Shown here in pieces: positions 44,358-51,767 of a stretch of 53,857 nucleotides of DNA. This DNA is from Ilumatobacteraceae bacterium. GTDB taxonomy: Bacteria; Actinomycetota; Acidimicrobiia; Acidimicrobiales; Ilumatobacteraceae. The position numbers were made by a program, and so were the translations under genes. The number at the start of each line of letters is the position of its first letter. Within the stretch, counting starts at the first letter, position 1. The stretch covers positions 1 through 53,857 of the forward strand of contig JAOBWK010000068.1 of the NCBI GenBank assembly GCA_025463305.1, written 5' to 3'. A model generated the notes under the pieces. It was not told the DNA's origin and ran no database searches. It saw nothing but the letters and a program-made list of their open reading frames with translations.

Positions 44358-45253
44358 CCGCGCTCGACCCTGCCCACGACGTCGCACACGACCTGGCCCG
44401 CTCGGCAGCAGAGGACCTGACCCGCTCGGCAGCAGAGGACCTGGCCCGCTCGGCAGCAGAGGACCTGGCCCGCTCGGCAGCAGAGGAATGGTCGGCGCTC
44501 GTCACGGCTGCGGTGCTCGGGACGGATCGTCGGCCGGCACCGCCGGCCCGGCCGGGCTGGGAGTCACCGACGGGCACGGCGGACGCGGCGCTCGATCTGC
44601 TGGACCGCGCCGCGGCGGTCGCGACCGCGCGTCGCGCCGGTCGGCGTCCGGACGCAGCCCCCGCGCTGACCGAAGCGGTGGCGCCCGACGACCGCCCGAC
44701 ATGCCCGGTGCCGGCGGCCAACGCGTTGGCGCGGATGCTCGACGGTCAGCACGACGTGCTGCTGCCGGAGTGGCTGCAGCGCTGCCGGCTCGCCGGGTTC
44801 CAGGTGCCGCACTCGCTGCTGCCCGCGCTGTTGCTGCGCGGCCGCCGCAACCCGGCGTTCGACATCGAGGTGCGGCGGATCGCTGGTGAGCGCGCGGCGT
44901 GGCTCGCCGACGCGATGCCCGAGCTGCGGATCAAGCGGACGCCCGCCGTGCTGCCTGCCGGCGTCGATCCGTTCCTGTCGATGGGCCCGCCGCCCGACAG
45001 CGGTGCGGTCGTGTCGGCGATCGTCGGGACCTTCCACGATCGCACGGCCACGTGGGCAGCTGCCGGCCAGATCCGGCTCGCCGTGGCGTCGATCGATCCG
45101 ACGTGGCTGTCGCCGCTGATCCTCGAGCTGAACCGTGCCCCGTTCCACGCGGTCACCGAGCGCACCCGAGTCGATCTGCTCGGCCTGGCCCAGCTGCGCG
45201 ACGAGGTCGTGCGGAGCATGCCGCAGCCGAAATCGCCCGACGGGGTAGCGTGA
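44354..45253 (+). CDS. DUF5691 family protein with an N-terminal octapeptide repeat
   Basis: This 299-residue protein begins with DPAHDVAH and then four copies of DLARSAAE (one reads DLTRSAAE), encoded by a perfect 24-bp tandem repeat. The rest (EEWSALVTAAVLGTDRRPAP, LPEWLQRCRLAGFQVPHSLL, LLLRGRRNPAFDIEVRRI, AWLADAMPELRI) matches DUF5691, a helical family found beside MoxR-VWA genes. Function unknown. The GTG at 44354 overlaps the SWIM stop, so both are made together. The repeat should form an extra amphipathic helix. Confidence 0.75.
   Translation: MTALDPAHDVAHDLARSAAEDLTRSAAEDLARSAAEDLARSAAEEWSALVTAAVLGTDRRPAPPARPGWESPTGTADAALDLLDRAAAVATARRAGRRPDAAPALTEAVAPDDRPTCPVPAANALARMLDGQHDVLLPEWLQRCRLAGFQVPHSLLPALLLRGRRNPAFDIEVRRIAGERAAWLADAMPELRIKRTPAVLPAGVDPFLSMGPPPDSGAVVSAIVGTFHDRTATWAAAGQIRLAVASIDPTWLSPLILELNRAPFHAVTERTRVDLLGLAQLRDEVVRSMPQPKSPDGVA
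44390..44485 (+). repeat. Four tandem 24-bp repeats inside the DUF5691 gene
   Basis: Copies start at 44390, 44414, 44438 and 44462; copies 1, 3 and 4 are identical and copy 2 differs at one base. Each encodes D-L-A/T-R-S-A-A-E in frame, so gain or loss of copies keeps the gene open. Confidence 0.95.
45246..45251 (+). promoter_or_regulatory. Leaderless-type -10 box of the Pro/Ala-rich membrane protein gene
   Basis: TAGCGT, inside the end of the DUF5691 gene, lies 6 nt upstream of GTG 45258. Confidence 0.5.
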
Positions 45254-45257
45254 GCGG

Positions 45258-46127
45258 GTGTCCGACACCTCATCGAGCGATGCCGTCGAGGCAACGGAAC
45301 CCCCGCCGACCGGTGATGCGAGCGGGGCCGTCCGTCGCCCGTTGCCACGCGCTGCCCGGCTGTCCCGGCTCGGCGCCCCGACGGCACCTGCCGTGCCCGC
45401 CGTTGCACCCGATGCACCCGTGACGACGGATGCCGCAACCGCGGCCACGACCGCCACCACGACCACCATGGCGGTGCTCGAGCCCACGCCCACCCCGACG
45501 ACCTGGGGCACCACCGCGGCAGCCGACGCGGCCGACATCTCGATGCTCGCGGAGGCCATCGCCGGTGCTGCGGCGTCGCCGACCCTGGAGCCGCTTTCCA
45601 CCACGCCGGCACCGCCGCTCCCGCCGGGCACGCCCACGGCGGCGCCCATCGTCGACGCACCGGTGTCGCTCGACGCGCCCGTCGCCGCTCCGGCCATCCC
45701 ACAGACCCGGCCCACCGAAGGCCGGGGCGCGCCGATGTCGCGTCCGACGGTGAAGATGGTCGAGCTGCTCCCCAACGTCGTCGTGCCATCCGACGACGCG
45801 CCGGCCGACCGCGAGGCCCACTCCAACGCCGCCAGCTCCGCGAAGGTGGCCGCTGCACCGGCGCCCGGTTCCACGGTCCACTTCAAGCCGCTGGCCGATG
45901 TCATGGCCACCCGCTCGGCCGTCGTGTCGGCGATCGGGATCGTGTTGTGCTTCCTGCCGGTGCTGTCGCTGGGGGGCCTGGTGATGGGGCTGCTCGCCCG
46001 ACGTCGGATCTCGCACAGCGATGGCGCCCTGGTCGGCGAGGGCTCGGCGAAGTTCGGCATCATCCTCGGCGCGATCGGTTTGGTGCTCGGCGCGACGGTC
46101 GACATGGTGTTCCTCGCCCGCCGCTGA
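45258..46127 (+). CDS. Pro/Ala/Thr-rich protein with C-terminal two-helix membrane domain (DUF4190-like)
   Basis: This 289-residue protein has a long low-complexity Ala/Pro/Thr region (about 1-210, runs such as ATTATTTTMAVLEPTPTPTT), then two hydrophobic helices at about 222-247 and 262-283 separated by RRRISHSDGALVGEGSAK. The helical hairpin resembles DUF4190. The long tail is probably cytoplasmic or a spacer. It sits between DUF5691 and MoxR genes and might attach the module to the membrane, but this is only context. The GTG 45258 start has TAGCGT 6 nt upstream. Confidence 0.65.
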   Translation: MSDTSSSDAVEATEPPPTGDASGAVRRPLPRAARLSRLGAPTAPAVPAVAPDAPVTTDAATAATTATTTTMAVLEPTPTPTTWGTTAAADAADISMLAEAIAGAAASPTLEPLSTTPAPPLPPGTPTAAPIVDAPVSLDAPVAAPAIPQTRPTEGRGAPMSRPTVKMVELLPNVVVPSDDAPADREAHSNAASSAKVAAAPAPGSTVHFKPLADVMATRSAVVSAIGIVLCFLPVLSLGGLVMGLLARRRISHSDGALVGEGSAKFGIILGAIGLVLGATVDMVFLARR

Positions 46128-46204
46128 GGCGCGCCCGCACGCTCGCCGCTGCAGTCGTCACGGGGCTCGATCCGGCGCCCGGCCGCGCTGTGACACCCTC
46201 CGTG

Positions 46205-46210
46205 TAGGTT
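46205..46210 (+). promoter_or_regulatory. Leaderless-type -10 box of the MoxR ATPase gene
   Basis: TAGGTT lies 6 nt upstream of GTG 46217. Confidence 0.55.
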
Positions 46211-46216
46211 GCGGAC

Positions 46217-47269
46217 GTGACCTCCGCGCGACCCGACGACGACGTCCTCCGCCCTCATGCCGAGGTCGAGTTCGCGGCCGAACTGCGTGCCTTGGCGGCC
46301 AACGACGACCGCCCGAAACCGCCTCGCTGGCTGCTCTCGCCGTGGTCCGTGGTCACGTACCTGATGGGTGGAACGCTCGCCGACGGCACGGTGATCACAC
46401 CGAAGTACATCGGTCCGCGGCGGCTCATCGAGGTGTCGGTCGCGACGCTGGCCACCGACCGCGCGCTGCTCCTGCTCGGCCTGCCGGGCACCGCCAAGAC
46501 GTGGGTGAGCGAGCACCTCGCCGCGGCCATCAGCGGCAACTCCGCCATGCTCGTGCAGGGCACCGCTGGAACTGCGGAAGAGGCCGTGCGCTACGGCTGG
46601 AACTACGCCCGGCTGCTCGCCGAGGGGCCGAGCATGGCCGCGCTCGTGCCATCGCCTGTGTACCGGGCGATGGAGCACGGGGCCATCGTTCGGATCGAGG
46701 AGCTCACCCGCATGCCCAGCGACGTGCAGGACGCGCTCATCACGGTGCTCAGCGAGAAGGTGCTGCCCATCCCCGAGCTCGCCGGTGAGATGCAGGCCAA
46801 GCCGGGCTTCAACCTGATCGCCACGGCGAACAGCCGGGACCGCGGCGTGAACGAGCTGTCGAGCGCGTTGCGCCGCCGCTTCAACACCGTCGTCCTGCCG
46901 TCGCCTGCGTCGGTGGAGGAGGAGGTGCGCATCGTCACCCAACGCGTCGCCGCCCTGGCGGGCGCGCTCTCGCTGCCCGACGTCAGCGTGCCGGCCGACG
47001 AGATCCGCCGCGTCGTCAGCGTGTTCCGCGAGCTGCGGTCCGGGCAGAGCGAGGACGGCCGGATCAAGTTCAAGACCCCGTCCGGCACGATGAGCACGGC
47101 GGAGGCGATCTCGGTGATGGTGCAGGGCCTGGCGATGGCTGCGCACCTCGGCGACGGCTCGCTGCAGTTCGACGATCTACTCGTCGGCATCGAGTCCACC
47201 GTCGTCAAGGATCCCGTGCACGACGCCGTCGTCTGGCGCGAGTACCTCGACTCGCTGTCCATCCGGTGA
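46217..47269 (+). CDS. MoxR-family AAA+ ATPase (YehL-like)
   Basis: This 350-residue ATPase has Walker A LLLLGLPGTAKTWVSEHLAA, a Walker B-type GAIVRIEELTRMPSDVQDAL (E-E in place of D-E), sensor 1 FNLIATANSRDRG and the arginine-finger region SSALRRRFNTVVLPSP. MoxR ATPases work with VWA proteins as chaperone-like assembly machines; this one, beside DUF5682, SWIM and VWA genes, matches the E. coli yehL neighbourhood. GTG 46217 has TAGGTT 6 nt upstream, a second promoter within the cluster. Confidence 0.88.
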   Translation: MTSARPDDDVLRPHAEVEFAAELRALAANDDRPKPPRWLLSPWSVVTYLMGGTLADGTVITPKYIGPRRLIEVSVATLATDRALLLLGLPGTAKTWVSEHLAAAISGNSAMLVQGTAGTAEEAVRYGWNYARLLAEGPSMAALVPSPVYRAMEHGAIVRIEELTRMPSDVQDALITVLSEKVLPIPELAGEMQAKPGFNLIATANSRDRGVNELSSALRRRFNTVVLPSPASVEEEVRIVTQRVAALAGALSLPDVSVPADEIRRVVSVFRELRSGQSEDGRIKFKTPSGTMSTAEAISVMVQGLAMAAHLGDGSLQFDDLLVGIESTVVKDPVHDAVVWREYLDSLSIR

Positions 47270-47273
47270 GGCC

Positions 47274-49589
47274 GTGACGGCTGACGTCCCGACCGTCGAC
47301 GTCACGCCCGTCGATGTCACGACCGGCGAGGGCGCGCCGGTCGTGCGGCTGTACGGGATCCGCCATCACGGACCGGGCTCGGCACGCGCGGTGCAGCGCG
47401 GCCTGGCCCTCGATCCACCCGACATCGTGCTCATCGAGGGCCCCCGCGAGGCCGACGGCATCGTCGGGCTCGTCGGTCATCCCGAGATGGAGCCACCGGT
47501 GACCATGCTCGGCTACGCCGTGGATCGACCGGATCGTGCGGTGTTCCATCCGTACGCGTCGTTCAGCCCGGAGTGGATCGCGATGCGCTGGGCGGTGGAC
47601 GCCGATGTGCCCGTCCGGCACATCGACCTGCCGCTCGCGAACACGCTCGCCGAGTGGCCCGTGCACGAGCAGCACGCGCTGATGGCCGATGCCGACACCG
47701 CGCCCGCCCGTCCGGATGATCCGCTCACCGCGCTGGCATCCGCCGGCGGCTACGACGACACCGAGCGATGGTGGGAGGACGTTGTCGAGCACCGTGACGG
47801 TGCGCTGCCGTTCGAGTCGATCGCCGAGGCGATGGGCGAGCTGCGCGCCGCCTACGAGCCGGACCTCGTGCCGGCCGATCCGATGGAGCGCCGGCGCGAG
47901 GCGCAGATGCGCACCGGCATCCGCACGGCCGTCCGCGATGGCCACCGCAACATCGTCGTGGTGTGCGGCGCGTGGCACGTGCCCGCGCTGGCCGGCGTCG
48001 CCGATGCGGATCCGGTTGCGCGACGCCTCGACGCCAAGCAGGCGCGCGCCGATGCGGCGTTGCTGCGTGGCATGCCGAAGGCCAAGGTCGCCATCACCTG
48101 GGTGCCGTGGACCCATCGGCGGTTGGCGAGCGCATCCGGTTACGGCGCCGGGGTCACCTCGCCCGGCTGGTACCACCACCTGTTCACCCACCCCGGACCC
48201 GACACGATCGCGAGGTGGTTCACCGAGGCCGCCCGGCTGCTGCGCTCGCACGACTACGGGGTGTCGGCGGCCGATGTGGTCGAGGCCACGCGGCTGGCCA
48301 CGTCGCTCGCGTCACTGCGCGGTCGACCGCTGGCCGGGTTGGTCGAGACGAACGACGCGGCGCGGGCGGTGCTGGGTGATGGCACCGACGCGCCGATGAT
48401 GCTGCTCAGCAGCGAGCTCGTCGTCGGCACGCTGATCGGTCACGTGCCGGCGCACACGCCCATGGTGCCGCTGGCCCGCAACCTCGCCCAGGAGCAGAAG
48501 CGCTGTCGGCTGAAGCCCACCGCGGTCGTCAACACGGTCGAGCTGGATCTGCGCAAGCCGCTCGATCTGCAGCGCTCGCGCCTGCTCCACCGGCTGGCGA
48601 TGCTGCGCGTGCCGTGGGGCAGCGAGGTCGAGGGCCGGCGCTCGGCGGGCACCTTCCGCGAGACGTGGGACATGGTGTGGGAGCCCGAGCTCGAGGTGCG
48701 CCTGATCGAAGCCGCCGCGCTCGGAACCACCATCGCGGCAGCTGCCGAGGCCGCGGTGCTGCAGACCGCGCAGTCGGCGCGCTCGCTCGCCGCGCTCACC
48801 GAGGCGATCGAGCAGTGCCTGCTCGCCGACGTCCCGGGTCCGCTCACCGACATCGTCCAGCTCGTCGCCGACCGCGCCGCACTCGACGTCGACGTCACCC
48901 ATCTGATGGAGGCGCTCCCCGCGCTGGTGCGCACGGTTCGGTACGGCGACGTGCGCGGCACCGACGCCGGCGCGCTCACCACCGTGATCGACGGCATGGT
49001 CACCCGCATCGCCGCCGGGTTGGCGCCGGCCTGCACCAGCCTCGACGCCGACGCAGCAGCGGGCATGGCCATCTCGATCAACGACACGCGGGCCGCCCTT
49101 GCGCTGCTCGCCGACCGCGTCCTGATCGCGCGGCTCGACGCGGCGTTGGCCGAGCTGGTCGAACGCGACCTGGTGCACGCGCTGCTGCAGGGTCGGGCCA
49201 CCCGGCTGCTCGCCGACAGCGGCGTGATGGCTGGCGACGCAGTCGAACGTCGGGTCTCCCGGGCGCTCTCGATCGGCAGCGCTCCCGCCGATGGTGCGGC
49301 CTTCGCGGAGGGCTTCCTCGGCGGCTCGGGCACCGTGCTGGTGCACGACGACGAGCTGCTCACCCTCATCGACAACTGGATCTCGGGCCTCCACGCCGAT
49401 GCGTTCGTCGACGCGCTGCCGCTGCTGCGGCGCACGTTCGGCACGTTCGAGGTGGCCGAGCGCCGCCAGATCGGCGAGCGCGTGCGTCGTGGCGTGCCAG
49501 CCGGCGACGAGGGCTTCGGCACGCTCGATCCGGATCGGGTCGCTGCGGGCCTGCACACCATCGCACAGCTGTTGGGGGCAGGGAGATGA
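47274..49589 (+). CDS. DUF5682 family protein (YehM-like)
   Basis: This 771-residue protein starts with VRLYGIRHHGPGSARAVQRG (about 24-43) and DIVLIEGPREADGIVGLVG, with a later VVVCGAWHVPALAGVADADP (about 224-243). The His/Glu pattern (HHG...EGP...GAWH) resembles the TraB/Tiki/ChaN-type fold, some of which are metal-dependent hydrolases; activity here is unproven. The C-terminal 450 residues are helical and unrecognised. Its length fits YehM. It follows MoxR by 4 bp and overlaps the VWA gene by 4 bp. Confidence 0.75.
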   Translation: MTADVPTVDVTPVDVTTGEGAPVVRLYGIRHHGPGSARAVQRGLALDPPDIVLIEGPREADGIVGLVGHPEMEPPVTMLGYAVDRPDRAVFHPYASFSPEWIAMRWAVDADVPVRHIDLPLANTLAEWPVHEQHALMADADTAPARPDDPLTALASAGGYDDTERWWEDVVEHRDGALPFESIAEAMGELRAAYEPDLVPADPMERRREAQMRTGIRTAVRDGHRNIVVVCGAWHVPALAGVADADPVARRLDAKQARADAALLRGMPKAKVAITWVPWTHRRLASASGYGAGVTSPGWYHHLFTHPGPDTIARWFTEAARLLRSHDYGVSAADVVEATRLATSLASLRGRPLAGLVETNDAARAVLGDGTDAPMMLLSSELVVGTLIGHVPAHTPMVPLARNLAQEQKRCRLKPTAVVNTVELDLRKPLDLQRSRLLHRLAMLRVPWGSEVEGRRSAGTFRETWDMVWEPELEVRLIEAAALGTTIAAAAEAAVLQTAQSARSLAALTEAIEQCLLADVPGPLTDIVQLVADRAALDVDVTHLMEALPALVRTVRYGDVRGTDAGALTTVIDGMVTRIAAGLAPACTSLDADAAAGMAISINDTRAALALLADRVLIARLDAALAELVERDLVHALLQGRATRLLADSGVMAGDAVERRVSRALSIGSAPADGAAFAEGFLGGSGTVLVHDDELLTLIDNWISGLHADAFVDALPLLRRTFGTFEVAERRQIGERVRRGVPAGDEGFGTLDPDRVAAGLHTIAQLLGAGR

Positions 49590-50818
49590 TTGACACCCCC
49601 GACGACGTGTTGCCGCTGCACGAGCCTGGAACGCGCGTGCACGAGGGCGAGCGGTTGCGGCGTTGGCGGATGGTGCTCGGTGCCGGCGACACCGAGCACC
49701 CCGATGGCACGGGCATCGACCTCGAGGGCGACAATCGGCAGATGGACGCGTGCCTCAGCGCGCTCTACGACGCGCCGCCCGCGAGCGGTCAGCGCGGCCG
49801 GAGCCCGAAGCGGTCGGGCGGGCTCGGTGCGTCGGCGCCGAACATCGCCCGCTGGCTCGGCGACATCCGCACCTACTTCCCGTCCGGGGTCGTGCAGGTC
49901 ATGCAGCGCGACGCGATCGATCGGCTCAACCTCCAGCGGATGCTGCTCGAGCCGGAGATGCTCGCCGCGATCGAACCCGACGTGCACCTCGTCGCGACGT
50001 TGCTGTCCCTGCAGCACCTGCTGCCCGACACGACGCGTGCGACGGCGCGCCTCGTGGTCGGCAAGGTCGTGCACGCGCTGCAGGAGCGCCTCGCCGAGCC
50101 CACCCACCAGGCGGTGCGCGGGGCCCTCGCCCGCTCCACGCGCATCCGACGACCGCGGCACAGCGACATCGACTGGGACCGCACCGTGCGGGCCAACCTC
50201 GCCCACTACCAACCCGATCTGCGCACCGTCGTCCCCGACAAGCTGATCGGCTACTCGCGGCGCGCCAGCGCGCTGCGGCGTGATGTCATCATCGCCATCG
50301 ACCAGAGCGCGTCGATGAGCGACAGCGTCGTCTACGCGAGCGTGTTCGGCGCGGCGTTGGCGTCGATGCGGTCGCTGCAGACCCACCTGGTTGCCTTCGA
50401 CACATCGGTCGCCGATCTCACCGAGCACATGCACGATCCGGTCGACGTGCTGTTCGGGATCCAGCTCGGTGGCGGCACCGACATCAACCGCGCGATGGCG
50501 TACTGCCAGTCGCTGGTCACACGTCCCAACGACACCGTGATGATCGTGATCAGCGACCTGTACGAGGGTTCGTCGGGCGGCGACTTCGTCGCGCGGATCG
50601 CAGCGATGGCGCGGCGCGGCGTCACGTGCATCGCCCTGCTCGCGCTCAGCGACGACGGCGCACCGTCGTACGACCACGGGGCGGCCGGCGCGCTCGCCGA
50701 GCTCGGTGTGCCGGCCTTCGCGTGCACTCCGACAGCGTTCCCCGACCTGCTCGCCGCTGCGATCATGCGCCGCGACATCCGCGACTGGGCCGGCCAGCAC
50801 GGCCTCGTCACCCGCTGA
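49586..50818 (+). CDS. VWA-domain protein (YehP-like)
   Basis: This 410-residue protein has an N-terminal helical domain (IARWLGDIRTYFPSGVVQVM, LLEPEMLAAIEPDVHLVATL) and a C-terminal VWA domain with an intact MIDAS: IIAIDQSASMSDSVVYASVF (DxSxS), LGGGTDINRAMAY (T) and VIVISDLYEGSSG (D). Metal-bound VWA domains recruit or present clients to MoxR ATPases. It overlaps DUF5682 by 4 bp and ends the cluster; a stem-loop follows. Confidence 0.85.
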   Translation: MIDTPDDVLPLHEPGTRVHEGERLRRWRMVLGAGDTEHPDGTGIDLEGDNRQMDACLSALYDAPPASGQRGRSPKRSGGLGASAPNIARWLGDIRTYFPSGVVQVMQRDAIDRLNLQRMLLEPEMLAAIEPDVHLVATLLSLQHLLPDTTRATARLVVGKVVHALQERLAEPTHQAVRGALARSTRIRRPRHSDIDWDRTVRANLAHYQPDLRTVVPDKLIGYSRRASALRRDVIIAIDQSASMSDSVVYASVFGAALASMRSLQTHLVAFDTSVADLTEHMHDPVDVLFGIQLGGGTDINRAMAYCQSLVTRPNDTVMIVISDLYEGSSGGDFVARIAAMARRGVTCIALLALSDDGAPSYDHGAAGALAELGVPAFACTPTAFPDLLAAAIMRRDIRDWAGQHGLVTR

Positions 50819-50842
50819 GCGTTCGCCGACCGAAGCCGAGCG

Positions 50843-50888
50843 ACTGGATGCGTGATCGGCCCGTTGGCGGGCCGATCACGCAGCCAGT
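50843..50888. terminator. Long stem-loop between convergent genes
   Basis: A perfect 15-bp stem (50849-50863 with 50868-50882, loop TTGG), extended by 5 more pairs outside a mismatch, lies between the stops of the VWA and methyltransferase genes. There is no T-tract, so it may act as a bidirectional terminator or an mRNA end stabiliser. Confidence 0.6.
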
Positions 50889-50925
50889 TCCAGGCGCGGG
50901 TGCGCGGCTCCAGCCGGCTCGAGGA

Positions 50926-51759
50926 TCAGTTCGGGCGCATCACGACGATGCTCTGGCCGAGGCCCACGCGGCTGCCGTCGGGCATCGTCCCGGCGGGGCC
51001 ACTGCCCGGGTGCCAGGCGGTGACGGCCCAGCCCGCGAGCCGGGCGACCTCGGTGAAGAGCTCGGGCGAGGTGACCACGTTGCGCACCTCGCTCCAGCGC
51101 TCGTCGACCGACTTCGCCGCCGACATCAGGAAGATGTTCTGCGCTTCGGGCAGATCGAGCTGCAGGCACGACGCGACGAACACGGTGTGCGGCGCGCTGA
51201 CAGTCCGTGCCGAGCGGAGGTAGCGGAAGATGTCCTCGTGCTCCATGTGGGTGAAGACGGAGTACGCGCAGAACATGTCGGGCGGGCCCGACACCGGGAA
51301 CTGCTCGTCGGGCTGGGTCGCGAAGCGGACGCGCTCGGGGATCGAGCCGAGGCGGTCGTGCAGCAGCGCAGTCGCATGGAGGAGCATCGTCGGTGAGATG
51401 TCGGTGCCCACGTACTGGCCGGTGGTGAGGTACGGCACGGCGTGGACCGCCAGCCGCCCTGTCCCGCAGCCGAAGTCGAACAGCGACGACGACGGCGTCA
51501 GTCCGGCGTCGGTGAGGATCGCCAGCTCGATCCGGCCGATCGTGTCGAAGTCGCCGTCGCCGATGGACGTGTCCGGGGTCAGCGCGAGCGCGTGCTCCTC
51601 GTACAGGTCGGCGTACTTCGTCGCCGAGAAGCCAGCCGCGTTCGGGGACGCGTCGGCCGGTGCGGTGGCGCCGGGTTGCAGCCGCGACCGGACGAGGCGT
51701 GCTGCCGCCCTGCCGTACCGCGAGGGCGACAGGGGCAGCAGCTTGACGCGTCGAACCAT
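50926..51759 (-). CDS. Class I SAM-dependent methyltransferase
   Basis: This 277-residue protein carries the AdoMet motif SLFDFGCGTGRLAVHAVPYL (about 92-111), acidic GTDISPTMLLHATALL, and the strand DMFCAYSVFTHMEHEDIFRY. The N-terminal about 60 residues are basic then variable. The substrate cannot be named. It begins 8 bp downstream of the DEAD-box helicase gene and is probably cotranscribed with it. Confidence 0.8.
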   Translation of the reverse strand: MVRRVKLLPLSPSRYGRAAARLVRSRLQPGATAPADASPNAAGFSATKYADLYEEHALALTPDTSIGDGDFDTIGRIELAILTDAGLTPSSSLFDFGCGTGRLAVHAVPYLTTGQYVGTDISPTMLLHATALLHDRLGSIPERVRFATQPDEQFPVSGPPDMFCAYSVFTHMEHEDIFRYLRSARTVSAPHTVFVASCLQLDLPEAQNIFLMSAAKSVDERWSEVRNVVTSPELFTEVARLAGWAVTAWHPGSGPAGTMPDGSRVGLGQSIVVMRPN

Positions 51760-51767
51760 CGCCGAGC

